29,776 bases of DNA from Candidatus Neomicrothrix sp. UBA672 (GTDB lineage: Bacteria > Actinomycetota > Acidimicrobiia > Acidimicrobiales > MedAcidi-G1), in the NCBI GenBank assembly GCA_002299135.1, contig DBNM01000177.1:3338-33113 (forward strand), read 5' to 3'. Shown in pieces: positions 14,154 through 22,899 of this stretch. The number at the start of each line of letters is the position of its first letter. Within the stretch, counting starts at the first letter, position 1. A program made the translations under genes and the position numbers. The notes beneath the pieces are model-generated. The model did no database searches. It had not been told where the DNA came from and was given only the letters and a program-made list of their open reading frames with translations.

Positions 14154-15776
14154 ATGGCTAAGAATATTGTTTTTGATGAACAGGCTCGCAGAGGGCTTGA
14201 AAAAGGTATGAACCAGTTGGCAGACGCTGTACGTGTCACCTTGGGACCTAAAGGAAGAAATGTCGTTTTAGACAAAAAATGGGGAGCCCCAACGATTACA
14301 AATGACGGTGTATCAATAGCAAAAGAAATCGACCTAGAAGACCCGTATGAAAGAATCGGAGCAGAGTTAGTTAAAGAAGTGGCTAAGAAAACTGATGATG
14401 TCGCTGGTGACGGAACTACTACAGCCACAGTGCTTGCTTGGGCCATGGTCGGTGAAGGTCTAAGAAATGTTGCTGCTGGAGCCAACCCTATGTCTCTGAA
14501 ACGAGGAATTGAAGCAGCCGTTGAAGCAGCTGTCGAAGCTATTCTTTCCGAATCGGTAGATGTTTCAAGCGACAAAGAACAGATTGCCAATGTTGCAGCA
14601 ATCTCAGCTGCAGATTCTGAAATAGGTGAAATGATTTCAGAAGCCATAGACAAAGTAGGAAAAGATGGAGTTATAACAGTCGAAGAAGGACAAACATTTG
14701 GTTTAGAGATGGACCTTGTGGAAGGAATGCGCTTCGACAAGGGATATATTTCGCCTTACTTCGTGACTGATCCTGAAAGAATGGAAGCAGTTTTAGAAGA
14801 TCCTTATCTTCTGCTCGTAGGTTCAAAGATTTCTGCGGTTAGAGATCTGGTTCCTGCATTAGAAAAAGTAATGCAGGCAGGTAGACCTTTGGTGATCATC
14901 GCTGAAGATATAGATGGTGAAGCACTCGCAACTTTAGTCGTTAACAAGATCAGGGGAACTTTCACTTCAGTTGCTGTAAAAGCTCCTGGTTTCGGCGATC
15001 GAAGAAAAGCAATGCTTCAAGATATAGCAATACTTACTGGAGGACAGGTCATTTCCGAAGAGGTTGGACTAAAGGTAGATTCAGTAACAATTGACATGTT
15101 AGGTTCCGCCAGAAAATTAGTAGTCACAAAAGATGAAACCACTCTTGTAGAAGGAGCAGGTGATCAAGATGCCATTGCGGGACGTATTGCTCAAATTAAA
15201 GCTGAGATAGAAAATACAGATTCTGATTATGATCGGGAAAAGTTGCAAGAAAGACTAGCGAAACTTTCCGGCGGTGTGGCTGTCCTCAAAGTAGGTGCCG
15301 CTACAGAGGTAGAGCTAAAAGAAAAGAAGCATCGTATTGAAGATGCTGTTAGCACTACAAAAGCAGCAATTGAAGAGGGTGTTGTAGCTGGAGGAGGCGT
15401 AACTCTTCTAAGAGCACAAAGTGCTGTAGAAAAAGCTGCTTTAAAACTAGAACATGATGAGGCAACTGGAGCAAGTATCGTGGGCCGGTCTTTGGCGGCA
15501 CCTTTAACTCAGATTGCTGTCAATGCTGGTATGGAAGGTGGAGTAGTAGTTGAAAAAGTTAAAGATCAAAAAGGTCCGAACGGGCTTAATGCGGCTACAG
15601 GAGAATACGAGGATCTTATAGCTGCAGGAATTATTGATGCTGCGAAAGTAACTCGTTCAGCTCTACAAAATGCCGCATCGATAGCTGCACTTTTTCTTAC
15701 CACAGAAGCAGTAATTGCTGATGCCCCAGAAGAAAGTGGCGGAGCTGGCGCAGGTATGCCAGATATGGATTTCTAA
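14154..15776 (+). CDS. groEL: Chaperonin GroEL (60 kDa)
   Basis: ATP-dependent chaperonin of 540 residues forming double heptameric rings with GroES. The sequence is typical throughout: VTLGPKGRNVVLDKKWGAP, ITNDGVSIAKEI, the ATP-site GDGTTTATVLA near residue 86, and KAPGFGDRRKAML in the apical domain. The C-terminus is GAGMPDMDF rather than a long GGM or His-rich tail. There is no groES upstream, so this is either a stand-alone GroEL2-type copy or the only copy with groES elsewhere. The ATG is preceded by GAAAGG. A CIRCE-like site lies upstream. The downstream PPOX gene begins one base after the stop. Confidence 0.98.
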   Translation: MAKNIVFDEQARRGLEKGMNQLADAVRVTLGPKGRNVVLDKKWGAPTITNDGVSIAKEIDLEDPYERIGAELVKEVAKKTDDVAGDGTTTATVLAWAMVGEGLRNVAAGANPMSLKRGIEAAVEAAVEAILSESVDVSSDKEQIANVAAISAADSEIGEMISEAIDKVGKDGVITVEEGQTFGLEMDLVEGMRFDKGYISPYFVTDPERMEAVLEDPYLLLVGSKISAVRDLVPALEKVMQAGRPLVIIAEDIDGEALATLVVNKIRGTFTSVAVKAPGFGDRRKAMLQDIAILTGGQVISEEVGLKVDSVTIDMLGSARKLVVTKDETTLVEGAGDQDAIAGRIAQIKAEIENTDSDYDREKLQERLAKLSGGVAVLKVGAATEVELKEKKHRIEDAVSTTKAAIEEGVVAGGGVTLLRAQSAVEKAALKLEHDEATGASIVGRSLAAPLTQIAVNAGMEGGVVVEKVKDQKGPNGLNAATGEYEDLIAAGIIDAAKVTRSALQNAASIAALFLTTEAVIADAPEESGGAGAGMPDMDF

Positions 15777-15777
15777 A

Positions 15778-16152
15778 TTGATCTCAGACGAACGTTATGT
15801 GAGTCTTTCAACTTGGACAAACGATGGAAATCGCAAAAGAACACCGGTTTGGATCGCTTTATTAGGTGATGGTCAAGTCGGTTTCACAACTGGCAAAAAG
15901 ACTTGGAAAGTCAAGCGTATCCTTCGAAACTCGAGCGTTGAGCTTCAATCCTGCAATTCTAGAGGCGTGCTTAATAACGATTCACAAGGTTGTGTGGGCG
16001 TAGCGAGAGTAGTTGATGGAGACGAAAAAGAATACATGCTAATTAAAAAAGCAATTCGCAAAAAGTACGGAATTCAAGACATGCTGGTTAGTTTTTTTGG
16101 TCAATTTTCAAAAAAACATGGCGAGGGTTGCGCAATCATTATTTCTTTATAA
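15778..16152 (+). CDS. PPOX-class (F420/FMN split-barrel) protein
   Basis: A 124-residue split-barrel flavin-binding protein resembling the actinobacterial PPOX-class F420-dependent group. It shows YVSLSTWTNDGNRKRTPVW, then VGFTTGKKTWKVKRILRNSSVELQSCNSRG, a pattern of TPVW, a turn with a Lys/Arg-rich cofactor-phosphate site (KxKRIxRN), and a CDxRG-like segment. Such proteins reduce or oxidise unknown substrates using F420 or FMN. The substrate here is unknown. TTG 15778 lies one base after the groEL stop and gives the natural N-terminus. An upstream ATG at 15715 would lie within groEL. It may be co-transcribed with groEL. It converges on the formate dehydrogenase operon with a 12-base gap. 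Confidence 0.82.
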   Translation: MISDERYVSLSTWTNDGNRKRTPVWIALLGDGQVGFTTGKKTWKVKRILRNSSVELQSCNSRGVLNNDSQGCVGVARVVDGDEKEYMLIKKAIRKKYGIQDMLVSFFGQFSKKHGEGCAIIISL

Positions 16153-16164
16153 AAGAGACATTTC

Positions 16165-17034
16165 TTAGTTTTTTGGCTGAGCGTGTTGCCAACCGAATCG
16201 ACCTTTAATACACAGGTGACCTTCTGTAACAGAGTGATCTGATGGCGATGTGACTTTGACAATCTTCTCATCTTGAGTATGTAATTCTAAGTTGCAACCA
16301 ACTCCACAAAAACCGCAAATAGTCTCAGTCACTTCTTGATTATCAGGATCCCAAGAATTATCTTCCCGCATATCATGTTCAGTTTTAAAAACCAGAGCAC
16401 CCGTAGGACAAACCCCTATGCAATTACCGCAGTAAACACAAGCAGAATCTGGCAACTCAACATCAAATTCGGTTGAGATGTGTGCTTCAAAACCACGTCC
16501 TGCAGTAGCTATTGCAAAAGTGTGTTGAGCGTCATCACCACATGCTTCAACACATTTGTAACAGAGAATGCATCTTTCATAGTCTCGAACGTAAAGATCG
16601 TCTTGAATTTTGACTGGTTGTTTAGATGTTTTAATTTCGCTTGAATTTCCCATACGGTCAGGGTTCGAACCGTAATAAGTGATCCACTCAAGGATTTCTT
16701 TGTCTGCTCTGTCTAGTTCAACTGATGAAGCCAGCAATTCCAAAACCATCCGCCTGCTGGTATTTACTCTTTCAGAGTCGGTTGAAATCACCATTCCTTC
16801 TTCGATTGGCCGAGAACATGATGGAACCAGTGCTCTAGAGCCTTCCACTTCGACTACGCAAACTCTGCATACGTTGACCGGAGTTAAATTTTCTGCCCAG
16901 CAAAGCGTTGGGGTGTCTATATCGGCCTGCTTACAGGCGTCTAAAATTGTTGAGCCTTCAGGGGCTGAAATTTTTTTGTCATTGAGGGTAATCTCGACAA
17001 GTGTTTCAGAAGGTTTTTCTGTAGTTTCGCTCAT
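16165..17034 (-). CDS. Formate dehydrogenase Fe-S subunit (split-off N-terminal part of the alpha chain)
   Basis: A 289-residue electron-transfer protein equivalent to the N-terminal third of NAD-linked FdhA. A NuoG-like [2Fe-2S] domain uses Cys45, Cys56, Cys59 and Cys73. Two [4Fe-4S] clusters sit at Cys155/158/161/165 and Cys199/202/205/209. Last is the molybdopterin-oxidoreductase Fe4S4 segment with Cys240, Cys243, Cys247 and Cys275 (GHLCIKGRFGW). In conventional FdhA this segment runs straight into the catalytic domain. Here the chain stops 14 residues after Cys275, and the catalytic part is encoded as a separate gene upstream. ATG 17032-17034 overlaps the stop of the NuoEF gene by one base (TAATG), so translation is coupled. 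An upstream in-frame Met at 17106 lies inside that gene. Confidence 0.9.
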   Translation of the reverse strand: MSETTEKPSETLVEITLNDKKISAPEGSTILDACKQADIDTPTLCWAENLTPVNVCRVCVVEVEGSRALVPSCSRPIEEGMVISTDSERVNTSRRMVLELLASSVELDRADKEILEWITYYGSNPDRMGNSSEIKTSKQPVKIQDDLYVRDYERCILCYKCVEACGDDAQHTFAIATAGRGFEAHISTEFDVELPDSACVYCGNCIGVCPTGALVFKTEHDMREDNSWDPDNQEVTETICGFCGVGCNLELHTQDEKIVKVTSPSDHSVTEGHLCIKGRFGWQHAQPKN

Positions 17035-18821
17035 TATTGGGTTTCCAAAAGTCCTAGATTTAAAGCAGACCGAATCGCTGATGCTGCAGTATGACCTAAA
17101 CCACAAATCGAAGCATCAGACATTACGGAAGCCAAGTCATCGAATAATGATATGTCAGTCTCAACTGAATTCTTGTCAGCAACTCGGATTAGTAATTCTT
17201 CCTGCCTGACTGTTCCAACCCTGCAAGGCACACATTGACCGCATGATTCATCACGGAAAAATTCAGCAATACGTAGGACAGTTTTTGTTAATTCATCCGC
17301 ATCGCTAAAAGCCATTATTACTCCTGAACCCAAAGCGACTCCAGCATCACGAGTATCTTCAAATGTTAGAGGCAGATCGATTGATTCTGGAGTGACAAAA
17401 CTACCTGCTGCTCCACCAAGAAGGATTGCTTTGAGATTACCAGGCCCCGAGAAACCACCTGCAGCATCCAAAATTTCGCCCAGAGTCGCTCCAAATTCAA
17501 ATTCGTAGAGACCAGGGAGAGCCACTCTTCCGCTTAAGCAGAAAAGTCTGGTCCCTGAAGACTGATCGGTTCCTTCAGCAGCAAAAGCTTCACCACCATT
17601 CAAAATTATTCGAGGAATATTCGCCAAGGTTTCAACATTGTTCACCACTGTTGGTTCATTGAATAGGCCATTAGTAGTGGGGAAAGGTGGTTTGTTTCGT
17701 GGCTCTCCCCTAAATCCCTCTATTGAGTTGAATAATGCAGTTTCCTCACCGCAAATATAAGCGCCTGCACCGCTTCTAATTTCAATATCAAATTTTCTTC
17801 CAGAGCCTAAAATATCGTCGCCTAGTAAACCAGACTTTCTAGCTTTTTCAATAGCTCCAGCCAAACGTTGTTTAGCGATTGGATATTCACCTCGTATGTA
17901 AAACCATCCTTTTTCTGCATTTATGGCAAGACCAACGATAGTCATAGATTCGATCAGAGCGAAAGGATCATTTTCCATTAGAACTCGATCTTTAAAAGTT
18001 CCTGGTTCTGATTCATCAGCATTACAAACTAGATGATGCGTCCTGCCTTTTTCATCAGCTACGGCTTTCCATTTGACTCCTGTTGGGAAAGCGGCTCCTC
18101 CTCTACCTCTCAAACCCGACGTTGAAACCTCTTCGATGATTTGCTCATCTCCTATCTCAAGAGCTTTTATTAGAGCCTCATAACCTCCGTGAGATTTATA
18201 ATCTTCCAGACTATTTGGATCTACGATTCCAACTCGAGACAGAAGACGCAAATGATCAGATCCAGCTTGAGGCAACTTGATCGATTCTTTTTCTGAACTT
18301 TCAGTTAAAGATTTTTGGAGTTGTTTCAGATCAGTATCAAATACAACATTGTCATCAGAGGCAACTCCTTGAACAAATACAGCTGGTCCTCGTTCACATT
18401 GGCCTAAACATGGACTTGGTTTAGTTTCATAGCCTTCTTTTCTTAGATTATCTATAAGGTCATTAGCTCCATTGAGGCTGCATGCAATGTCGTCACATAC
18501 ATGGAGTATCTGATCACCACTCGGCGGTTGAGATGAGAAGAGGTGATAGAAAGTGGCCACACTATAAGCTTCAGCTGGTGGAACTTCTAGAACACGACAG
18601 GCATAATCTAGACCACCTGGGCTAATCCAACCGGAAGCACGCTGTAGTGCATGAAGGGTTGGTAATAAAAGGTGTCGACGTTCTTGTGTTCGTTGCCAAC
18701 CACTGTAAACAAGCCGCTCTGTTATCTCTAGGGTTACTGGCCCATGCAACTCAATTGTCTCATCGACAGCCTTTTTCTCACTATTAGTGGGGAGTGAATT
18801 ACTAAATTTCAAGTCAGGCAT
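17034..18821 (-). CDS. NuoE-NuoF fusion, NAD-reducing diaphorase subunit of formate dehydrogenase
   Basis: A 595-residue fusion that passes electrons from the Fe-S subunit to NAD+ through FMN. The NuoE-like part (about 28-165) has the thioredoxin-fold [2Fe-2S] ligands Cys109, Cys114, Cys138 and Cys142. The NuoF-like part (about 205-595) has GLRGRGGAAFPTG (FMN/NADH site), CNADESEPGTFKDR, GAGAYICGEETAL and an SLBB region. It ends with the [4Fe-4S] ligands Cys527, Cys530, Cys533 and Cys573. NuoE-NuoF proteins occur both in complex I and in soluble NAD-dependent formate dehydrogenases (FdsG/FdsB). The flanking genes point to the latter. The start overlaps the catalytic gene by 8 bases, and the stop shares a base with the next start. 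Confidence 0.93.
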   Translation of the reverse strand: MPDLKFSNSLPTNSEKKAVDETIELHGPVTLEITERLVYSGWQRTQERRHLLLPTLHALQRASGWISPGGLDYACRVLEVPPAEAYSVATFYHLFSSQPPSGDQILHVCDDIACSLNGANDLIDNLRKEGYETKPSPCLGQCERGPAVFVQGVASDDNVVFDTDLKQLQKSLTESSEKESIKLPQAGSDHLRLLSRVGIVDPNSLEDYKSHGGYEALIKALEIGDEQIIEEVSTSGLRGRGGAAFPTGVKWKAVADEKGRTHHLVCNADESEPGTFKDRVLMENDPFALIESMTIVGLAINAEKGWFYIRGEYPIAKQRLAGAIEKARKSGLLGDDILGSGRKFDIEIRSGAGAYICGEETALFNSIEGFRGEPRNKPPFPTTNGLFNEPTVVNNVETLANIPRIILNGGEAFAAEGTDQSSGTRLFCLSGRVALPGLYEFEFGATLGEILDAAGGFSGPGNLKAILLGGAAGSFVTPESIDLPLTFEDTRDAGVALGSGVIMAFSDADELTKTVLRIAEFFRDESCGQCVPCRVGTVRQEELLIRVADKNSVETDISLFDDLASVMSDASICGLGHTAASAIRSALNLGLLETQ

Positions 18822-20706
18822 TGATCATTTTCTCCACTCGAATCGCAGTGGCCTTGAACTCAGAGGTGCCTGATTTCGGATCGTAAGCGCTATTTGTTAA
18901 TTGGTTCACATCAACCAACTCTGGGAAATGAAAGGTTGTAAAGGCAAGACCTAAAGGAAGATCGGGATCGACTTTGACTGTCATCTCAATACTTCCACGA
19001 CGTGATGAAACCCTGACTCTTTCACCCTCCAAGATGCCGAGTTTTTCAGCATCTGCACTAGAAAGTTCTAAAGCTTCCCCAGTTCTAATTGGAGAGTTAT
19101 ATTTACTGGTTTGAACGCCAGTGTTATATGAATCCAGAGTTCTTCCGGTAGTTAGGCGCAAGGGGTATTGATCATCTAATGATTCAATCGGGGGTCGATC
19201 ATCTACACAAGAAAACGGAGCAAGCCGTCCTTCGGCTGGTTGCTTCCAAAGTCGATCGTGAAGAAAGGTGCTTCCAGGATGGTTTTCATCAGGGCAAGGC
19301 CATTGAATGCCGCCTTCGTTTTCAATTCTTTCCCAAGACATACCAGCATGCATCGGTGAGAGAGTTCGTAACTCTTCCCAAAGTTCTTCGGCAGTTGGTT
19401 GCCCCCAAGTGTTATCGCCCATATGTCTAGCCAAGTCTGAGATTATTTCAATCTCTTGATGTGCAGAACCTGGTGGTTTTATAGCTGCACGAGTGCGTTG
19501 AACTCGGCGTTCACTGTTAGTTACAGTTCCATCGGATTCCGCCCAACCAAGTGCAGCAGGCAGTACGACATCAGCCATTTCAGCTGTGCGAGTCATAAAA
19601 ACGTCTTGAACCACAAGGATGTCAAGGCTTTCCAATGCTTTACGAGAATGGTTCACATCAGCTTCAGAATCTGCTGGATTCTCACCGATAACATACAAGG
19701 CTCGGAGTTCTCTTCTTTCCATTGCGTTAAACATGTCAGTGAGGTGCCAACCTGGTTCAGGCGGTATTTTAGAATTCCAGACAGTTTCGAACTTGATTCT
19801 TGTTTCCTCGTCATCTAAATCCTGAAATCCAGCGAGCTTGTTAGGCAGAGCTCCCATATCACCACCGCCTTGAACATTATTTTGACCTCTTAGTGGTACT
19901 AACCCAGAACCCCAACGACCTACGTGTCCAGTTAGAAGAGACAGATTGCAAAGCGCAAGGACATTATCAACTGCCGTGTGATGCTCTGTTATACCTAAAG
20001 TCCACGTAATCTGAGCTTTTTCGGCATTTGCATAGCCATGAGCTAAATCACGTATTGCGTCAACAGGCACCCCAGTTACTTCAGCAGTTCTTTCTAATGT
20101 CCATGGTTCAACATGAGTTACAAATTCTTCAAAACCTGTAGTTGCATTATTAATGAATTCTTTATTTTCTAAGCCGGCTTTAATTATTTCATTAGCTACA
20201 CCGTTAGCTAGAGCGATATCACTACCGACGTTGATCCCTAACCACACGTCAGCAAATTTTGCTGAGTCTGTTCTTCTGGGATCCACAGTCCACATTCGAG
20301 CACCGTTTGACAGTCCTTTTAAAAGATGATGGAAGAATATCGGGTGAGCGGTTCGAGCATTTGAACCCCAAAGAATAATGACATCTGTTTCTTCAATCTC
20401 TTTATAAGAAGAAGTTCCCCCTCCTACTCCAAATACTGTCGCCAGACCGACGACACTAGGTGCATGTCAAGTTCGATTACAGCTGTCTATGTTGTTAGAA
20501 CCGATTACTTTTCTTGCAAATTTCTGTGCTGCGTAATTGACTTCATTTGTTGTTTTAGAACAACTGAACATTCCAAATGCTTTAGGTCCATGTAAATCAA
20601 CAACGGATTTAAAACCTTCTGCAACTTTGTTAAGTGCTTCTTCCCAAGTAGCTTCACGAAGATTTCCATTTTCTTTAAGCATTGGCACGGTAAGGCGTTC
20701 AGTCAT
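18814..20706 (-). CDS. fdhA: Formate dehydrogenase catalytic subunit, selenocysteine-containing (UGA at 20467-20469)
   Basis: Molybdenum/tungsten bis-MGD formate dehydrogenase catalytic chain. Translation starts at ATG 20704-20706 after a strong GGGGA site and reads 79 codons to NNIDSCNRT. It then meets UGA (20467-20469) and continues HAPSVVGLATVFG for 550 further codons in the same frame. UGA falls exactly on the active-site Cys/Sec position (Sec80), followed by the conserved His81. Arg273 in PLRGQNNVQGG matches the formate-binding Arg of E. coli FdhF. The total is 630 residues. Protein homology is continuous on both sides and a SECIS-like hairpin follows, so this is one selenoprotein gene rather than a pseudogene. 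Gene callers will split it or start it at 20295. The Mop Fe4S4 domain is missing and is encoded at 16165-17034. The C-terminal aspartate-decarboxylase-like domain (LTTGRTLDSYNTG onward) is present. Confidence 0.93.
20434..20469 (-). promoter_or_regulatory. Selenocysteine UGA codon and bacterial SECIS-like hairpin
   Basis: On the minus strand the UGA is followed, after 18 bases, by the apical loop GGUCU (20448-20444). It is closed by a 7-bp stem, UGUCGUC (20455-20449) with GGCGACA (20443-20437), including one U-G pair. Two more pairs follow below a G-G mismatch. The loop sequence GGUCU and the 18-base UGA-to-loop distance equal those of the well-studied E. coli fdhF SECIS, which SelB recognises. 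Confidence 0.85.
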
Positions 20707-20744
20707 ATTTTCCCCATCTGGATCAAATTAATCTAATGTTAGTA

Positions 20745-21938
20745 TTACTCATTCAAAGAAGAATTGATTCTTTTTTGTCTATTTCTCCGGTCAATCATGC
20801 GGATAGAAGACCAAAGCTCATCACGTTCTATGTAACAGCCATAAAGGTGTCTTTCACCAGTAGAAGAATCAAACGAGTCTCTAGCATGCAAGACTCGTCG
20901 GTTATCAATAATGAGACACTCACCTTGCTCTAGTCGGAAACGCAATTTAAAACGGTCGTCATGATTAAGTGTTTCAAATAACTTATACGCCTTGTACATA
21001 GGTTCTATTAGATCAAAATCAATTTGTAGAGGAACACGTAAGAAGTTACCGACTCTAACTTCTTCAATTTTTCCATCATTACCTAATTTAATCATTGGTG
21101 TTTTCCAACGATAGTCAGTAATAGTGCTGCGGTTACCGAAGTCCCATGGAACCGAAGTTAGTAAATCAAAGGTTTTAGGTTCTTTTGAGCGGATCTCTTC
21201 TGCTACACGAAAACCATCAACCAAAATTGATTCTCCTCCTTTTACAGAATTTTTTAAGCAATGAAGCAGTTGAAGTCCAGGTTGATATTCGCGGGTAGGT
21301 AGATCAGTGTGTGGAGGAAGTTCAATCTCTGTATAGGCGGCTGTGTCGGGTCCAATTTTTGCTTCTACGTCAAAGAAAAGACCAAAATTAGTTTCTCTAA
21401 CTACACCTATTCGTTTTGCAATTTGTATTAGACCGTTTTTAGATGGTTCAACATTTTGTGTGATAGAACAGCCAGTTTCAACAAGGGAATAAAGCCATTC
21501 TCTCTCTGTTTTTGGATCGGAAATAATTTCGTTCCAGTCGAACCGATCTGGTTCCTTCTTGTTTTTGGAATCCCATGTAATAGGTTCAGGAAAATTTTTC
21601 TTCGATAAATCTAGACAGTGGGATCGAAGCCAACCTGGGTGAAAATAACTTGTGTGTGGTTCTCCAGACCAGACAACTTCTAAGAAACTTTCCTGAGTTG
21701 TAGATACTGAGGAAATTCGTAGGTCATCGGGCATCGAAACTATGTTAAAAATAGGTTCTCGCGTATCGGGGTGAACACAGCATGGACAGTTGTCTCTTAA
21801 CCAAAGAAAGTGGAATTTACTTAGATGACCGTCACTCCATTTTATTTCGACTTTTTTCCCATCGGTAGAAGAATCAGTAATGTGGTATTCCACCGGATAG
21901 AAATCGAAATCTCCTGTTTCAATCACTTCCTTCATCAT
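20745..21938 (-). CDS. Gamma-butyrobetaine hydroxylase-like Fe(II)/2-oxoglutarate dioxygenase
   Basis: A TauD/BBOX-family oxygenase of about 397 residues. The N-terminal GBBH-like domain (DUF971) has the zinc-type motif LRDNCPCCVHPDTREP and a later His in YFHPGWL. The C-terminal double-stranded beta-helix carries the iron facial triad HTD (His210, Asp212) and His351 in RRVLHARD, followed by a 2-oxoglutarate-binding Arg in TGERHLYG. BBOX converts gamma-butyrobetaine to L-carnitine, and the relative TMLD acts on trimethyllysine. Placement beside carnitine dehydrogenase and the dehydrocarnitine cleavage enzyme favours the former. I chose ATG 21938 (or 21935) because AGAGAAAG lies upstream. A more distant ATG at 21962 has no ribosome site. 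It overlaps the upstream gene by about 20 bases and ends 38 bases before the formate dehydrogenase gene. Confidence 0.88.
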   Translation of the reverse strand: MMKEVIETGDFDFYPVEYHITDSSTDGKKVEIKWSDGHLSKFHFLWLRDNCPCCVHPDTREPIFNIVSMPDDLRISSVSTTQESFLEVVWSGEPHTSYFHPGWLRSHCLDLSKKNFPEPITWDSKNKKEPDRFDWNEIISDPKTEREWLYSLVETGCSITQNVEPSKNGLIQIAKRIGVVRETNFGLFFDVEAKIGPDTAAYTEIELPPHTDLPTREYQPGLQLLHCLKNSVKGGESILVDGFRVAEEIRSKEPKTFDLLTSVPWDFGNRSTITDYRWKTPMIKLGNDGKIEEVRVGNFLRVPLQIDFDLIEPMYKAYKLFETLNHDDRFKLRFRLEQGECLIIDNRRVLHARDSFDSSTGERHLYGCYIERDELWSSIRMIDRRNRQKRINSSLNE

Positions 21939-22887
21939 TAGTATCTTTCTCTGAAGTTTCAATATTCAAGTCATTAATTGTTTGGATAATCGCCGTAAGT
22001 CCCTTATCACGTTCAACCACTAAGTCAGCTACTGATCTGCCAGCTGCTTCTTCTGAGCAACCATCTACAACTGCATTTCTAAGATGTTCAGTTAATTCTG
22101 GAGCTTTTAATCTTGTCCAAGGTGATTGAAGTGAAGGTCCGAAATGGTCAAGCATATGAGCCATGCCGCCTTCACCTCCCGCTAGATGAAACGTGAGCAT
22201 CGGCCCCATTAGAGCCCATCTCAGACCGGGTCCGGCAGTGATGGACAGATCTAATTGCTCTACTGTTGCTTCTCCGTTAGCGATCATATGAAGGGCTTCA
22301 CGCCACATGGCTTCTTGAAGTCGATCTGCTATAAAACCGTCAACTTCTTTTTCGAGACGTAATACTGTTTTTCCAGAATTCGAATAAATATTTTCAGCTT
22401 TATCCATCGCCGCTACTGATGTTTGAGGTCCTGCCACAAGTTCCACGAGCGGCAGTAGATAAACAGGGTTGAATGGGTGCCCAACCACGATACGTTCCGG
22501 TGCGACCGAACAATGTGAAGCTAGATCAGTGACTAAATAACCTGAGGTTGATGACGCTATTACGCAATCAGTATCACAAGACTTATCGATAGTGGAAAGA
22601 AGTTCTTGTTTCAATTCAAGTCTTTCAGGAGAGCTTTCTTGAATCAGTGAACAGTTCTCAACAGCTTCTTCAATTTTTTTGTGGAAAACTACAAGATCTG
22701 GAGAAGCTCCATTTGCTAGACCTAGTTTTTCCATTGATGGCCAGGCTTGTTCAATTGTTCTTTTAAATAGATCTTCTGATTTTGAATCAGGATCCCAAGC
22801 ATGAACTTCGATGCCTTGGCCAGAAAAATGTGAAGCCCAACCACAACCTATTACGCCCATGCCGATACAGGCGATTGATTGACTCAT
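21919..22887 (-). CDS. lcdH: L-carnitine dehydrogenase (3-hydroxyacyl-CoA dehydrogenase family)
   Basis: NAD-dependent oxidation of L-carnitine to 3-dehydrocarnitine. The 322-residue protein has the Rossmann motif CIGMGVIGCGWASHF (GxGxxG) near the N-terminus, the family SSTSG segment and the catalytic-site GHPFNPVYLLPLVELV. It also has VDGFIADRLQEAMWREALHM and a C-terminal GLRWALMGPMLTFHLAGGEGGM. These match carnitine dehydrogenases more closely than fatty-acid 3-hydroxyacyl-CoA dehydrogenases. Some carnitine dehydrogenases are fused to a hotdog betainyl-CoA thioesterase of about 150 residues; none is present here. The ATG has little Shine-Dalgarno character. A 22-bp palindrome lies 13 bases upstream. 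Confidence 0.9.
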   Translation of the reverse strand: MSQSIACIGMGVIGCGWASHFSGQGIEVHAWDPDSKSEDLFKRTIEQAWPSMEKLGLANGASPDLVVFHKKIEEAVENCSLIQESSPERLELKQELLSTIDKSCDTDCVIASSTSGYLVTDLASHCSVAPERIVVGHPFNPVYLLPLVELVAGPQTSVAAMDKAENIYSNSGKTVLRLEKEVDGFIADRLQEAMWREALHMIANGEATVEQLDLSITAGPGLRWALMGPMLTFHLAGGEGGMAHMLDHFGPSLQSPWTRLKAPELTEHLRNAVVDGCSEEAAGRSVADLVVERDKGLTAIIQTINDLNIETSEKDTNDEGSD

Positions 22888-22899
22888 CTTAAATTTTTA

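Noticed and set aside
14108..14740. 210-codon minus-strand open frame
   Set aside because: It is antisense to the highly conserved groEL; Ser/Ala-rich composition is typical of a mirror frame.
16679..17209. 176-codon plus-strand open frame
   Set aside because: It is antisense to the Fe-S subunit and NuoEF genes, whose cysteine motifs establish the real strand.
18814..20706. Formate dehydrogenase as a pseudogene broken by a stop codon
   Set aside because: The only stop is UGA at the Sec position, with a SECIS hairpin behind it and intact homology on both sides.
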